NCBI GenBank assembly: GCA_020055645.1
Contig: CM034546.1
Span: 46,128,001 to 46,192,000 of the forward strand
Length of the DNA stretch: 64,000 bases
From: Tomocerus qinae
Taxonomy: Eukaryota; Arthropoda; Collembola; Entomobryomorpha; Tomoceridae
Direction of reading: 5' to 3'
Shown piece after piece: positions 1 through 11,394 of this stretch. The position numbers and the translations under genes are program-made. The notes beneath the pieces were generated by a model, which saw only the letters and a program-made list of their open reading frames with translations, was not told the DNA's origin and did no database searches. Each line of letters starts with the position of its first letter. The first letter of the stretch is position 1.

Positions 1-1494
1 TTAAAAATGATTAGAGAGTGTCATTCTGTAGTCTGATGTTAGTAGAATAGTGTTTCATTGGTTTTAGGCCATATTTCATTCTCTAAATATTTTAAATTTC
101 ATTTGCTAGCCTAAGTAACTGTATACTGATATTTTGTCCATTTTAGCCATTTTGACCATTTTGACCATTTTGACCAGTGGCCCGGTCAAAATGCAAAAAA
201 GTGGTCAACAGTACAACACTGATTTCCATTGTGTTAATAAAGCGAGTCGTGTGGCATAGGGAGGGGACAATAGTCTCCGTCCACGCGATAACTTGAAAGA
301 AAGTGTTATTTCTGTTTATTTTGTAGTTATTCTGAAGTCAGTTGGCTTGTAGATATTGGTTATAGTATTATACCTAGTATGTCAAGGTACTTAATGTACT
401 AAATTGTCATGTATACTATGATCTATTGTTCGTCGAGTGCATTCAATAAAATCCAATTAAGCAATCAATCTCTATATTTGAACTTCAAAATAATTAGCAC
501 TGGCGTGCCTGGTATATATAATATTAACGTCTACGACGTTTTCTTTATCACTAGATAAAAACAATACATTCATCATTAGATAGCTCAGGTTAAAATATTG
601 TCCAATACAAAGAAATTGGGTCGGTAAAAATATTTCTTCGATTGCTTGTTTAGTTTTTTTTCGACTCCTTAATTCAGTAGTGCAAGGGCTATATGAGGGT
701 TATGTGAAACGGCTTCGCTTTCTATGACTTCAACAAAAAAGCATAGTTGCTACGATTATACTACTGTTTTCATAGCTCGCGTTGCTCAGTAGACCAGACA
801 CCACCGTCTACACTTCACACACGGACAGCGGGACAAGTTTATGATTCTCATTTTAGGTAAGCTCATTGACCCTCAAGCCATTTCAGACAGATTTGAGGAC
901 TTCTTGATATAAACTTCAATCTGCACCTTTAATCTACAGACACGGTACCAGGAAAATTAGCCGGCAAGTCTTTTAAGACGGCCTTTTTAATAAACTTTCC
1001 TTTAGTAATTGCTAAAATATCCTTTTGCTCTCCCAATGACAATTCATGGTAACTAAACTTAGTTTTCCGCTATAATAATAATTCAATTTAGTCGATAATA
1101 TTTTCTCACCTTTCATTCGCATATCCGGTATAATAGGTACTCATTATTTCTATCCGTTAATAACATATTGAGCATCCCAGGATCGAAACTCAATCCAACG
1201 TAGATCTTAGTCAATATAATTTGCATTTTTTATTATACATTAAATTAATATATTTAAATGGTACCTATAAAAAGATTATAATAATTTTATTTTTAGAATT
1301 TTTCCATCCACTATACAGCAAATTTGAAAGGCAAGTGAAATAAATAGTAAATTGACTAGACTACTAGCACTTATAAGTCCTACGCATTACTATCACTTTA
1401 TACTTCTATGACAATAAATTTGGATAAGTGTCAGCCATGAAAATACAACATACAGTTTACATTTTTATTGTACACTAACTCTACAATAAATAGT
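1..1494. other. Intergenic, no gene seen
   Basis: No coding region is visible. At about 140-205 the motif TTTTGACCA is repeated and then faces its complement (TTTTGACC ... GGTCAAAA), a small imperfect hairpin. The rest is AT-rich sequence without recognised structure. Confidence 0.5.
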
Positions 1495-2320
1495 TTTAGT
1501 TAGGGTTCAATGTGCATATATTTATTTACAAAAGGTTTTTAGGTAGGTTAGACAATTACACAGAGTACCTTAAATCTCTATTTAAATGTATTTAGTACTA
1601 AAAGCCTCTGAACTAAAAGCATTGCATTATATTGTTCTTGGTTGCACTGTCCATAGAATGTATTCCTTTGGATGTACCTACTTACATTATAATTATTAGT
1701 TGTGCTTGCCACAAACAGCGGATGTATACTATGGATACTAAACCCACGTTTCCTAGCTTCTATTTCCCAATTCTCTGAAGCCATACATATAGTATTAAAT
1801 GGAGAACTTATAGAAGAGGAGAGCATATAGGCTGGAAATGTATCACCTAGGAAAGCATAAAATTATTTTGCCCCGTTGATAATTTAGCCAATACATAATA
1901 ATAGTATTGACATTACAAAACATAAAAAGAAAATGTGTCAGGATTTTCGGTTCCTTTTTTATGCACCATGCAAATCTTTGAATTAGAGGTTAAAAATTTA
2001 ATCATCCACACTGCACTCCCAAGTTAGGAGTGCGGATTATTCCTAACTATGAACTAAAACAGGGAGTCTCAAGTTATTAGTTCAGGCCGCAGGCGACGAA
2101 ATACTTAACCCTTTTCTTCTTTTGCTGCAATGTGAAATAAATAAATTAAATGCTAAATATTAGGTCCATTTCGACTTCGTCTTTTTGGACTTCTCAATAA
2201 AAGAACCATTTCTCTTGAAATTAATCTTTAAAAAATTATGTGTTATTAGCATACATTATAGTAATATCAGACGACATAGAAAAAATTCATTTCCAGCCTT
2301 TGATAATAACAAATAACCAT
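1495..2320 (+). repeat. Left arm of a large inverted repeat
   Basis: This stretch is collinear with the reverse complement of about 6090-6995. Shared blocks in order are the segment ending in AATTCTCTGAAGCCATA, a segment around AGGCTGGAAATGTA, a segment with GTCAGGATTTTCGGTTC, and a final block with TTTCCAGCCTTTGATAATAAC. The 1578-1826 open frame lies inside the repeat and is not a gene. A third, partial copy of the first block sits at about 2440-2800. It is an interspersed repeat of unknown class. Confidence 0.7.
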
Positions 2321-2339
2321 AGCCACACCCGTTTTCTTA

Positions 2340-2420
2340 GCCGCATTCAGGATATTTCGTACACAAAACGAAAAGTGCATTAAGGCTAAATCGTTCCTTA
2401 AAGGACAATATACATTCGTT
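2340..2420. mobile_element. Partial MITE copy (TTAAAGGAC-ending family)
   Basis: The segment reads GTACACAAAACGAAAAGTGC, then the end TTAAAGGACAATAT. It matches the right half of the MITEs at 13553-13806 and 32549-32776. No matching left end is visible, so this is a fragment. Confidence 0.5.
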
Positions 2421-2439
2421 TCAGTTTGGCCTAAATGTG

Positions 2440-2830
2440 CATAAATTTATTTAGAAAGTTAGGTTTTCACAAAGGTTAGGCAATTACACATAGTACCTTA
2501 AATCTATTTTATTGTATTTAGAATGTACTAAAAGGCCTCTGAATTAAACCCATTGGCATTAATTGCTCTTTATTGCACTGCTCAATGAATGTATTTCTTT
2601 AGTGCACCTACTACATTATATTAATTATTAGCTGTGTTTGCCACGCAAGCAGCGGATGTACTATAATATATTATATGGATACCAATTTCACGTTTCCTAT
2701 ATAGTTTCCGTTTCCTAATCCTCTGAAGCTAATCCTCTAATTAATGGTTTTAAATTCATGACTATACAGGAGGAGAGCATAGACTGGAAATCATGGATTT
2801 CACAGACTTGGATATTACTTGCTTGATTAG
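2440..2830 (+). repeat. Third partial copy of the 1.5/6.9 kb repeat
   Basis: Same block order as 1495-1840: AATTACACATAGTACCTTAA, then GCCACGCAAGCAGCGGATGT, then the CTGAAGC and AGGAGGAGAGCATAGACTGG segments. It is diverged and in direct orientation relative to the left arm. The following 500 bases (2830-3360) hold nothing recognisable. Confidence 0.6.
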
Positions 2831-3359
2831 AATTACTCAATTAATCTTACTAGCATTGACCTTTTCAATTAATAACATTTAACTGCAGTGCAAAAACTAT
2901 GCCATACTTATTCATAAAGTGGTATCCAAAGCTAAACAATTAATTTTTAAAATGGCATACAAAAGTAAGATATCTGCAATACGAATTAATTTTCCCCTAT
3001 GCAAATAAGGGGATTATTAGCGATAGATAGACATAATATCGGTATCATTGATTAGCGTGTGGTCAAAAGTAAATGTGTTAGAATTTTGCAAAATGAATGT
3101 ACTCGCCGAAAAACAAAATTCCGGTTTATCGTTCTATTAAATAGAGCATTTTCGAATCTACAACATAGCGGTGACCTGGTATTTTTTAAAAATTCCTGTG
3201 AATTTTGGCAAAAATTTTAGTCTGCATTGTGTCTTTTATGATTTCATTATACACCATATGAGTAAGAAGCCGAAAGCTTGTCATTTTTCATCCGAGAGAA
3301 TTCGATACCAAACTTATAAATAAATATTTTCAATAAGGGAAAACAAAAGAATTGCTATT

Positions 3360-4262
3360 TAAATATGGCTGCCGCTATATATTCAGAGGGCCCCTTCAGA
3401 GGGGGTATATCCCCATATCGGCAAACATAAAACATTTAAAATCATTAAATTCTGGTGAACATACGAGGTACTTAAATACCCTGATTTCGAATATGGCCAC
3501 CGATATATCATCAGAATGACCCCATCCGACATAGGGGGTATGCCCCCATATCGGCAAATATAAAACAATTGAAATAATTAAATTCACTGACCCTACGACG
3601 TAATTAAGTACGCTAATTTCAATTATGGCCGCAGATATATCTTCAGAATGACCCCATCCGATGTAGGGGGTATGCCCTCATATCGGCAAATACAAAACAA
3701 TTGAATTAAATAAATTCAGTTGACCCTACGGTGCACTTAAATACGCTGATTTCAAATATTCTATGTGAAATTTAAATCCTATACGATATGGGGGCATACC
3801 CCTAATATCGGATGGGGTCATTCTGAAGATATATCGGTGGCCATATTTGAAATCAGCGTATTTAAATACCCCGTAGGGTCAATAGAATTTGTTTAAATCA
3901 ATTGTTTTATATTTGCCGATATGGGGGCATACCCCCTATATCGGATGGGGTCATTCTGAAGATATATCGGTGGCCATATTTGAAATTAGCGTATTTAAAT
4001 ACCGCGTAGGGTCAACGGAATTTCTTTAAATCAATTGTTTTATATTTGCCGATATGGGGGCATACCCCCTATATCGGATGGGGTCATTCTGAAGATATAT
4101 CTGCGGCCATATTTGAAATCAGCGTATTTAAATACCCCATAGGGTCAACGGAATTTATTTAATTCAATTTGTTTTACATTTTCCGATATGGGGGCATGCC
4201 CCCTATATCGGATGGGGTCATTCTGAAGATATATCTGCGGCCATATTTGAAATTAGCTAGGG
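3360..4262. repeat. Head-to-head array of about 133-bp units
   Basis: About seven copies of a 131-134 bp unit are present. Units start with CGATATGGGGGCATACCCCC, then contain TATCGGATGGGGTCATTCTG, then GTATTTAAATACCCC. From 3784 to 4262 four units run in the plus direction (starts at about 3784, 3917, 4050 and 4184). From 3360 to 3770 about three units run in the minus direction. The two arms face each other near 3775, so the whole block is a large imperfect palindrome. Each unit also carries its own short hairpin (GATATGGGGG-CATA-CCCCCTATATC). Short open frames here are repeat shadows. Confidence 0.8.
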
Positions 4263-4443
4263 TCAACTGACATTATTTTTTTCATATGTTTTTGAATTTT
4301 CAAATATGGTTGTTAGCTGATGTCATTTTCTTGGGCTTCGGGTAAGTGTATGCGATTACCTGTAATAGTAGTTCTGAAAGGATAAATGGTATGCGATGGC
4401 TTTATAGGCTTATTTCTCGCTTACTAGATCTAGTAGAGTACAT

Positions 4444-5848
4444 TCATTTTGCTAGATTCTGACACAAATCTATGGTGTAGTCGACTACTAGAGACAGAAA
4501 TGTGAAAGCAGAGGATTTGTCCAGATAGAAGAAAGGACCGATTTCAACTCTGATTGGTCTGCATCCGTTGCAGAATTTCCTCATTGCCTTGTTGCCTATT
4601 TCCTGCCATACATGAATAAATTCCAGTGACCTTTCATTCATATCGGCTGCTTGGGGAACTAACGTGCCACCCAAAACTATAATTATTAACAGAATTGCTG
4701 GCCACAGCAAGTACACAGGCATTCCAACAGACTCGTACGTCCTAACAATGGCATAATTGACAATTACAGCCAGGACAAACCCGAGCGCGTAACACGTTGG
4801 GGCTACTAAGATTATGAATTGATTGAAGAGGGTGTCATTCATCTGCATCATCATTTGAGCCCGTCGGCACCAGCTAAGTAAGTGACCGATCTTCTTCTGC
4901 CGATTCAGTTTCTTCTTTGGACTTTCATTCTTCACTTCTGCCTCTAATTCCTTCAGCATTTCTGGTGCCGTGTAGATGATATAGTTGTACCATCCTTTGC
5001 ACGTTTGTATGTACATCAGTACCGACATCATCATCAAAATAAACATCCCAGCGATTTGGTAAGCTCCAAAGAAAACTATAGGAATGGAAAGCAACCTGAT
5101 TTCCAAAGGGAGCCAATCAATCAGTGGATATAATGGACTGTAAGGATGTAAGATACAGCCAACGGAAACAATGAAGACAGGCACAAGAGCTAGCGGCATT
5201 ATTAGATACAACGACTTTTCCACTATGCCTGCTTCCGGCTCTTCCACTGTTTCTATTTCTCCAAAAGCATCTACATAATATAAATTAAATATTTCAGTTA
5301 TTCATATTCAAATAAAAAATTACGTTTTAATTCAAAATTAGATTTAAAAAACGTAACATTGCTACAGATAAAAACTATATTTTCTATTCGTTGAATATTA
5401 TAATAGTGTAAATGTTATATATTGATTTTTGACTTTGATGCAGCATTTATAAGCTTTATATTATTACCTTTTAATATTTGGTCCATTGATATCAAATGAA
5501 TCGACATATAACGCTCATAAAATATCGATCCCCGAAAATAGAGATGATGAAGACATTCATCACAATGATAAGGATAACTCCAATACAATGCGCAACAACT
5601 TCAATTGCCTCGAATCCATTGCCAAGAGAAGAGTTCCATACTATCAGAGTGAATCTGATTGTCGCGGCCCAAATAATGGCATTTATAACCGCCATCATTC
5701 CCAACCATCCCATCTGAATCAATTTATTTTCTTTCCATTTTAATGAAAGAGCTCCACCTTTAATTACTGGGTAATAAAGCTGTAGTCGAAGTGGATTATA
5801 TATTTTCCAGTATAAAAAAGCAGCTCTTTGTATATGCTTCGAAAACAT
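4444..5848 (-). pseudogene. Gustatory receptor-like 7TM protein gene, apparent 1-nt frameshift
   Basis: Two exons on the minus strand. Exon 1 (5848-5468) encodes the N-terminus and two hydrophobic segments (WLGMMAVINAIIWAATIRF and a second ending NVFIISIFG). Exon 2 (5270-4444) adds about five more, including LFNQFIILVAP and a last segment beginning AFTFLSLVVDYTIDLC. This multi-span layout, the loop of basic residues before TM5 and the small length fit the arthropod GR/OR superfamily; ligand unknown. The exon 1 donor (AAAAG|GTAATA) and exon 2 acceptor (TATGTAG) join in phase only if the frame shifts by one base near the GGGG run at 5530-5533; read as is, exon 1 stops at 5492. Either a recent pseudogene or an assembly homopolymer error; if the base were restored it would be an ordinary intact receptor. 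The family assignment is more certain than the GR label. Confidence 0.6.
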
Positions 5849-6089
5849 TCCCGCAATATGAAAATTACAACAAGGTGATCCAATGCTTAGTCATTTTTAC
5901 TGACTCTACTTTCACTTCAAACTGGTAGATTAACTTAAGGAAGTTGATGCAATTAGGCCCCAGTTTCAATACTGCGGAGAAGTTTTATACGACTATACAG
6001 AGTAAAATAATATTCCAGGATGTTCTACTTTTCTTGCAGTAGGCTTTTACAATAACAAACAATTGCCTAATATGCTGGTTGAGAAATGT

Positions 6090-6995
6090 GTCTGTTTTTT
6101 TAGTTATTGTTATTATCAAAGGCTGGAAATGCATTTTTCTCATTGTCTTCTGACATTAATATAATTTATGCTAACATCTAATTATTAACATTATTATTGA
6201 CATTAACACATTAAGTTGACATTGACATTGACATTGACATTAATTTTTAAGCATATAAGAAACTTTAAACTTTGGCTCTTTTATCAATACGACCAAAGTA
6301 ACGAAGTGAACCAATTATTTAGAGATTTAGTATTTATTTAATCTTTCATTTCACATTTCAACGATAGTAAAACAGCATTATTTCGCGAAATGACAATGTC
6401 ATGGCTAGTTCATTATTTATTGCTGGCGAAATATTTCGATCGACTCCTGATCCTCAATACCAACTTAGTAACGGTGATTAACTCTAATTCAAAGACTTGC
6501 ATGGTTCATAAAAATAGAACCGAAAATCCTGACGTGTTTTATTTTTATGTTCTGCTGAATTGTCAACGGTGCAAAATAACTTTAAGCTTTTTAAGCTATT
6601 ACATTTCCAGCCTATGGACTCCTCTTGTATAAGTTCTGAATTTAAAATTATTATGGCCTCAGAGAATTGGGAAATAGGAGCTATAGGAAACGCTAGTTTT
6701 GTAGCCATATAATGCATTCCCAGTTTGCGGTAAACAGAAACATAATTATTTTAGAGTGCAGTAGGTACATGTACCTGTACGTGTAGTAGGTAAAAATATC
6801 TAAAGAAATACATTCTTTGGGCAGGTTAATAAAGAGCAATTTATGTCCATGCTTTTAATCCAGAGGGTTTTAGTATATATGCTAAATACAATGAAATAGA
6901 GATTTAAGGTACATTGTATAACTGTATAAACTCTGGGAACTGAAAACCTAACTATGTAAATATATTCATGTAAATTTAGCCCAAACTACGACTAT
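6090..6995 (-). repeat. Right arm of the large inverted repeat
   Basis: Reverse-complement copy of 1495-2320. The matching blocks include CCTCAGAGAATTGGGAAATA (about 6658), GAACCGAAAATCCTGACGTG (about 6518) and TTATTATCAAAGGCTGGAAA (about 6109). The arms flank the gustatory-receptor-like gene and the palindromic array. A short GACATT microsatellite lies inside at about 6218-6242. Open frames at 6390-6717 are repeat shadows. Confidence 0.7.
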
Positions 6996-7206
6996 TTGTA
7001 AAGCTAGCTGTATGTAGCCTATCTATCACAGCCTATTTCCCAATTTCTAGGTTGTTGCTCGGCTTGCAAGATTGACACGTGGCAAGTTGACATTTTCAGT
7101 ATAACCTTGTTGTAAAGTTTCCTAAAATGGTATTCGGTAAAGCCGCCTAAAACAAAACCCAAATTTACATAATATGCAGATAATGCAAATGTCAAATGAC
7201 TGCTTG

Positions 7207-7334
7207 AATACGACAAGGGGGTTAGATATTTTCATAGGATAAATACCTTAGCAACCCTAATAAGTTATGTGTATTAGAGTAGCTGGTGTTTGTTTACAAT
7301 TTGTTTACAAAAAATCTAACCCCCTTGTCGTATT
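7207..7334. mobile_element. 128-bp MITE with about 22-bp terminal inverted repeats
   Basis: The left end AATACGACAAGGGGGTTAGA is matched by the right end TCTAACCCCCTTGTCGTATT, near-perfect inverted repeats around a 75-base AT-rich middle. It has no coding capacity. No clear target duplication can be read because the flanks are low complexity. Confidence 0.75.
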
Positions 7335-8016
7335 GAACCAGTCAAATGTCTATTATCAGAAAAGGGGATAACATCAAATGCCATAGGTGAAAATATCAAA
7401 TGCTAATTGGACAAAATATTAAATACTACAGAATTACGAACCAATGGAACAAACATGTTATTTTTACATACCAAATAACAATTTTATCACAATTTCTCAA
7501 CTTCTTCAATATACTTTATATTTATATCATAGATAGTATTCAATAGTATTAGGATAAACTTACAAACTGTAATTGCAAATTAGAGTTAGAATTCTGCAGA
7601 GGTGCATTCAATCTTATTATTCGCTATTTAATCATTCATGGTGTAATAGAACACTCTGATCCTACAACATCGCCCTTAAAAATGACCTGTGAAAATCATA
7701 AAAACTTCCGTCGTGGAAATAATCTGATTTATTGGTTAAATGACACAAAATATGCACCAATGGGAACTTATTTTTCCCCTATCTGGCTATTTCTGAGTCT
7801 TAACAACCTGCACTTAATCGGACTTGGACATGGTACCCCAGTAAAGCAAACAAGCAACAACTAAAGGCACACCATCTAAAGAACATTCAGAAAATGTCAT
7901 TTAATCTAATACTATTATCATAACTTGACATTCAATCATTACCTAAGAACTTTACATGAAATAATGTGAAACAGGGATAAACATTCGTAATCTCTGTAGT
8001 ATTTGCCTTTCCTCAG
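7335..8016. other. Intergenic, no gene seen
   Basis: AT-rich sequence. The 60-codon open frame at 7682-7864 shows no family features and no splice context, so it is not called. Confidence 0.4.
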
Positions 8017-8606
8017 ATGACTTTTGACATTTTCTCTAATGACTTTTGACATTTTCTCTAATGACTTTTGACATTTTCTCTAATGACTTTTGACATTTTC
8101 TCTAATGACTTTTGACATTTTCTCTAATGACTTTTGACATTTTCTCTAATGACTTTTGACATTTTCTCTAATGACTTTTGACATTTTCTCTAATGACTTT
8201 TGACATTTTCTCTAATGACTTTTGACATTTTCTCTAATGACTTTTGACATTTTCTCTAATGACTTTTGACATTTTCTCTAATGACTTTTGACATTTTCTC
8301 TAATGACTTTTGACATTTTCTCTAATGACTTTTGACATTTTCTCTAATGACTTTTGACATTTTCTCTAATGACTTTTGACATTTTCTCTAATGACTTTTG
8401 ACATTTTCTCTAATGACTTTTGACATTTTCTCTAATGACTTTTGACATTTTCTCTAATGACTTTTGACATTTTCTCTAATGACTTTTGACATTTTCTCTA
8501 ATGACTTTTGACATTTTCTCTAATGACTTTTGACATTTTCTCTAATGACTTTTGACATTTTCTCTAATGACTTTTGACATTTTCTCTAATGACTTTTGAC
8601 ATTTTC
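8017..8606. repeat. 22-bp minisatellite, about 27 copies
   Basis: The unit ATGACTTTTGACATTTTCTCTA repeats about 27 times with essentially no differences between copies. Only the last unit degenerates (TTTTCTATAATGTCTAC). There are no spacers, so this is not a CRISPR array. The homogeneity indicates recent expansion. Confidence 0.95.
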
Positions 8607-11394
8607 TATAATGTCTACTTTTCTGACAACAACCATTTGCATTATCTACATATTTTATGTAAATTTGGGTTTTCGTTTGAGGCGTGTTTACACTAAACCA
8701 CGAAAATTTTTAGATCGGACAGCAAGAGAATGTAAGCTTTATTTTATCATATAGAGGAAGTTAGAAACAGTAATAAAGGCTTTCTGAAGCTGACCATGAT
8801 TACCATAAAATATTATTGCTGCATTTCTTTATGAGGCAAACAGTGAAAAGTCCCTAACAGGAAACGAAGTCCGTACTGCAGACCCAGGATTCCATTTGAG
8901 TGAGTGTTGCTTTTTTACTTTTCAGCGAATGTTTCTTTGCGGAAAGAGCAGAACAGAATGAGGAATAAATGTATTATTGTCTTAGATGTTACAGTTAAAG
9001 GTTAATTTATAGATGCCCACCACAAACTAATTCCAAAAGACTTGCCGACTATTGTTTATTTTATTATTTATCATTTGTGTCCCATAACTTTACCTGTTTT
9101 CTTCAGACATTAGACATTCATCCTTAATCCATATCACCATATCTAATAGAATTAGTAACGTTTATTTATACTGCTATCTATTATACAAGTAAAATGCTAA
9201 ATCATACATTTATTCATTTCGTTCTAATGTGACAACAGTCACGAAAATATACATTATATTGCGCAGTGCAATTTCACATTTGTTAGTTAGGTATGCAACG
9301 TTGTCTGCATTATTTGTAATAGTATTTTACTGTTACAATTGTTAGGTTAGCAATGTTGAAAAAGTTTCTTGTCATCTGTTTTAATATTTGTCATTTTTTG
9401 ACTATATGGCTTTACGAAATGATAACAATCCAGAACAATTCTTTATGACATGTAATCCTTCCCTATATAAAGAAAAATGAATGGTAAATAAAGTAGTAGA
9501 CCTCCAGTCTGGAGGCTCCAGAATACAAATCTCAACTCTAATTTCTTCTCAACTCATCTTTTACCATAATCATTTCCATAATGGCACCTAATGGATACAA
9601 CAGAGCCCCACTCAATACAATTATTCATTATTACACTAAATTATCATAACGCGTGTTTATGTTTTACCTACTACTATTCATTAATCATCATGACATGACC
9701 TATATGATAATTCAAATTTTTCTAATACAGTCAATTCAGAGGAAGATTATTTAACAGTACCGAATGTGGTAATATTTTCTTCTGTAACTCTGATTAATGG
9801 AGATATCGTATCTTTTTATCTTATTATTATGATTCATCATTTAAAAATCTCACTTTCAGGCCACATTTTTGACTATTTGTGAATAAAACCGGCACATGAC
9901 CGTGGGTAACGTGGGTGAAGTAATTATAGTTATACCTTATTAAAATTGTTATTGTTATGTATAATTACAATCCTAAATATCTGCATTATTATGGTCTTGT
10001 TTTAGATTTCCATTTTGCATACCAATAGAATAATCTGACGGGTTAGGCATAGTGGTAGGTAGGCATACTACAGTTGCTAGCTTTACGGGACTAGGCTTTC
10101 GGTATTCGGTACATTTTAAATTTAAAGTTCTTTACTTCGCGTGTTGAGTTACGATGTGTAAATACAATAAAACTCACCTCTTGTAAAGATTCTCCAACAT
10201 ACATTATGCAGACAAATTGCTGGAAAACAAACGATAAATAATAAAATAAGCTGCCTTTGCCTTATCATGCCATCTAATAAGCTTTATAGTCCGAAAGCCT
10301 TGGAAGGAATTTTGTAGTGGGTATATATGTATTCTTAGATATTAGAGTTTTATTATTAGAGGTATTAGACATAACTACTCAAGAAAAGAGCTGCTGTCTT
10401 TTCCACTGCCGAACTATATTAAGAAAACACCTCCAAATTTTCTGCGAAATATTATAATGACGTCTGTGGAACGTCTTTAATTAAAAAAACATTAAACCGT
10501 AAAGATTAAAACTGTTTTGCAGGGAGGGTTCATTTTTGCTTGAAATAAGTGTAGCTCAATAAACAATTAACGAAATGACCTCAAATAATAATATTATAAT
10601 TGCTAAATTATTTTGATTCCAAGACAGAACAAAACAGGAATACAAAGACCTTTTTGAATGGTACGTCCATGAAAAATCAAGAATTAAAATCTGAGGAGCC
10701 AAGAGCACTTAGAAATAGTATTTTGGCCTGTATGTTCTTCTTCTAATATTAGCATAATGTGACCATGTCACTCGTCTCTCACCCGTGTCAAAATTGTTAG
10801 TCGTGTGCATATATTAATATACATGAGTTTGTCATACTGAGGTCACACGACAAAATAGAGATCAAACAAGCCGAAGCCCAGTCCCTGTCCCATTTCGCTT
10901 TATTCTTAAATGCCTTTAACCATATAAAAGAACCGAAATTAAGATTTCAGGTGGATATTGTATTAAGTTATTTATACTTCAAAATTGTCGAAGAAATTAA
11001 GGATGTTAAAAACAAAATACCAAGTTACAATTTTAACCTTAAGTTGAAATTGAACTACAAATACACATAAGGGGTCATCTAATACAGTTCAAACAAATGT
11101 AATACTTATTTTGCAATACATACTGTCGATGCCGTTTATTTAGATACGGGCTAACTATATAATATCTCAACAAAGGAAAATTATTCTTATGACATTAAAT
11201 GGAGATGGGAAGCGAATTAACGCTTTATGGTAATTATGACGGTTGTATTCTTTGAATTTGTGTCAGGTATAAGCAGAACTGCTCAATGCTAGAGTTAGGC
11301 AATCCCTTTTATTGATTACCACCTAAGACTTACTAAATCAGCACAATTATATTTTCACTCCGTCCCTTTCCTTGAACCTGATCAGTTGAAAAAA
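8607..11394. other. 2.8 kb intergenic, no gene seen
   Basis: No convincing exon, RNA gene or transposon end was found on either strand. This is the 5' flank of the ionotropic receptor gene; no clear TATA box or initiator could be singled out. Confidence 0.4.

Noticed and set aside
8017..8606. Possible CRISPR-like array
   Set aside because: Units are contiguous with no spacers, and the DNA is eukaryotic.
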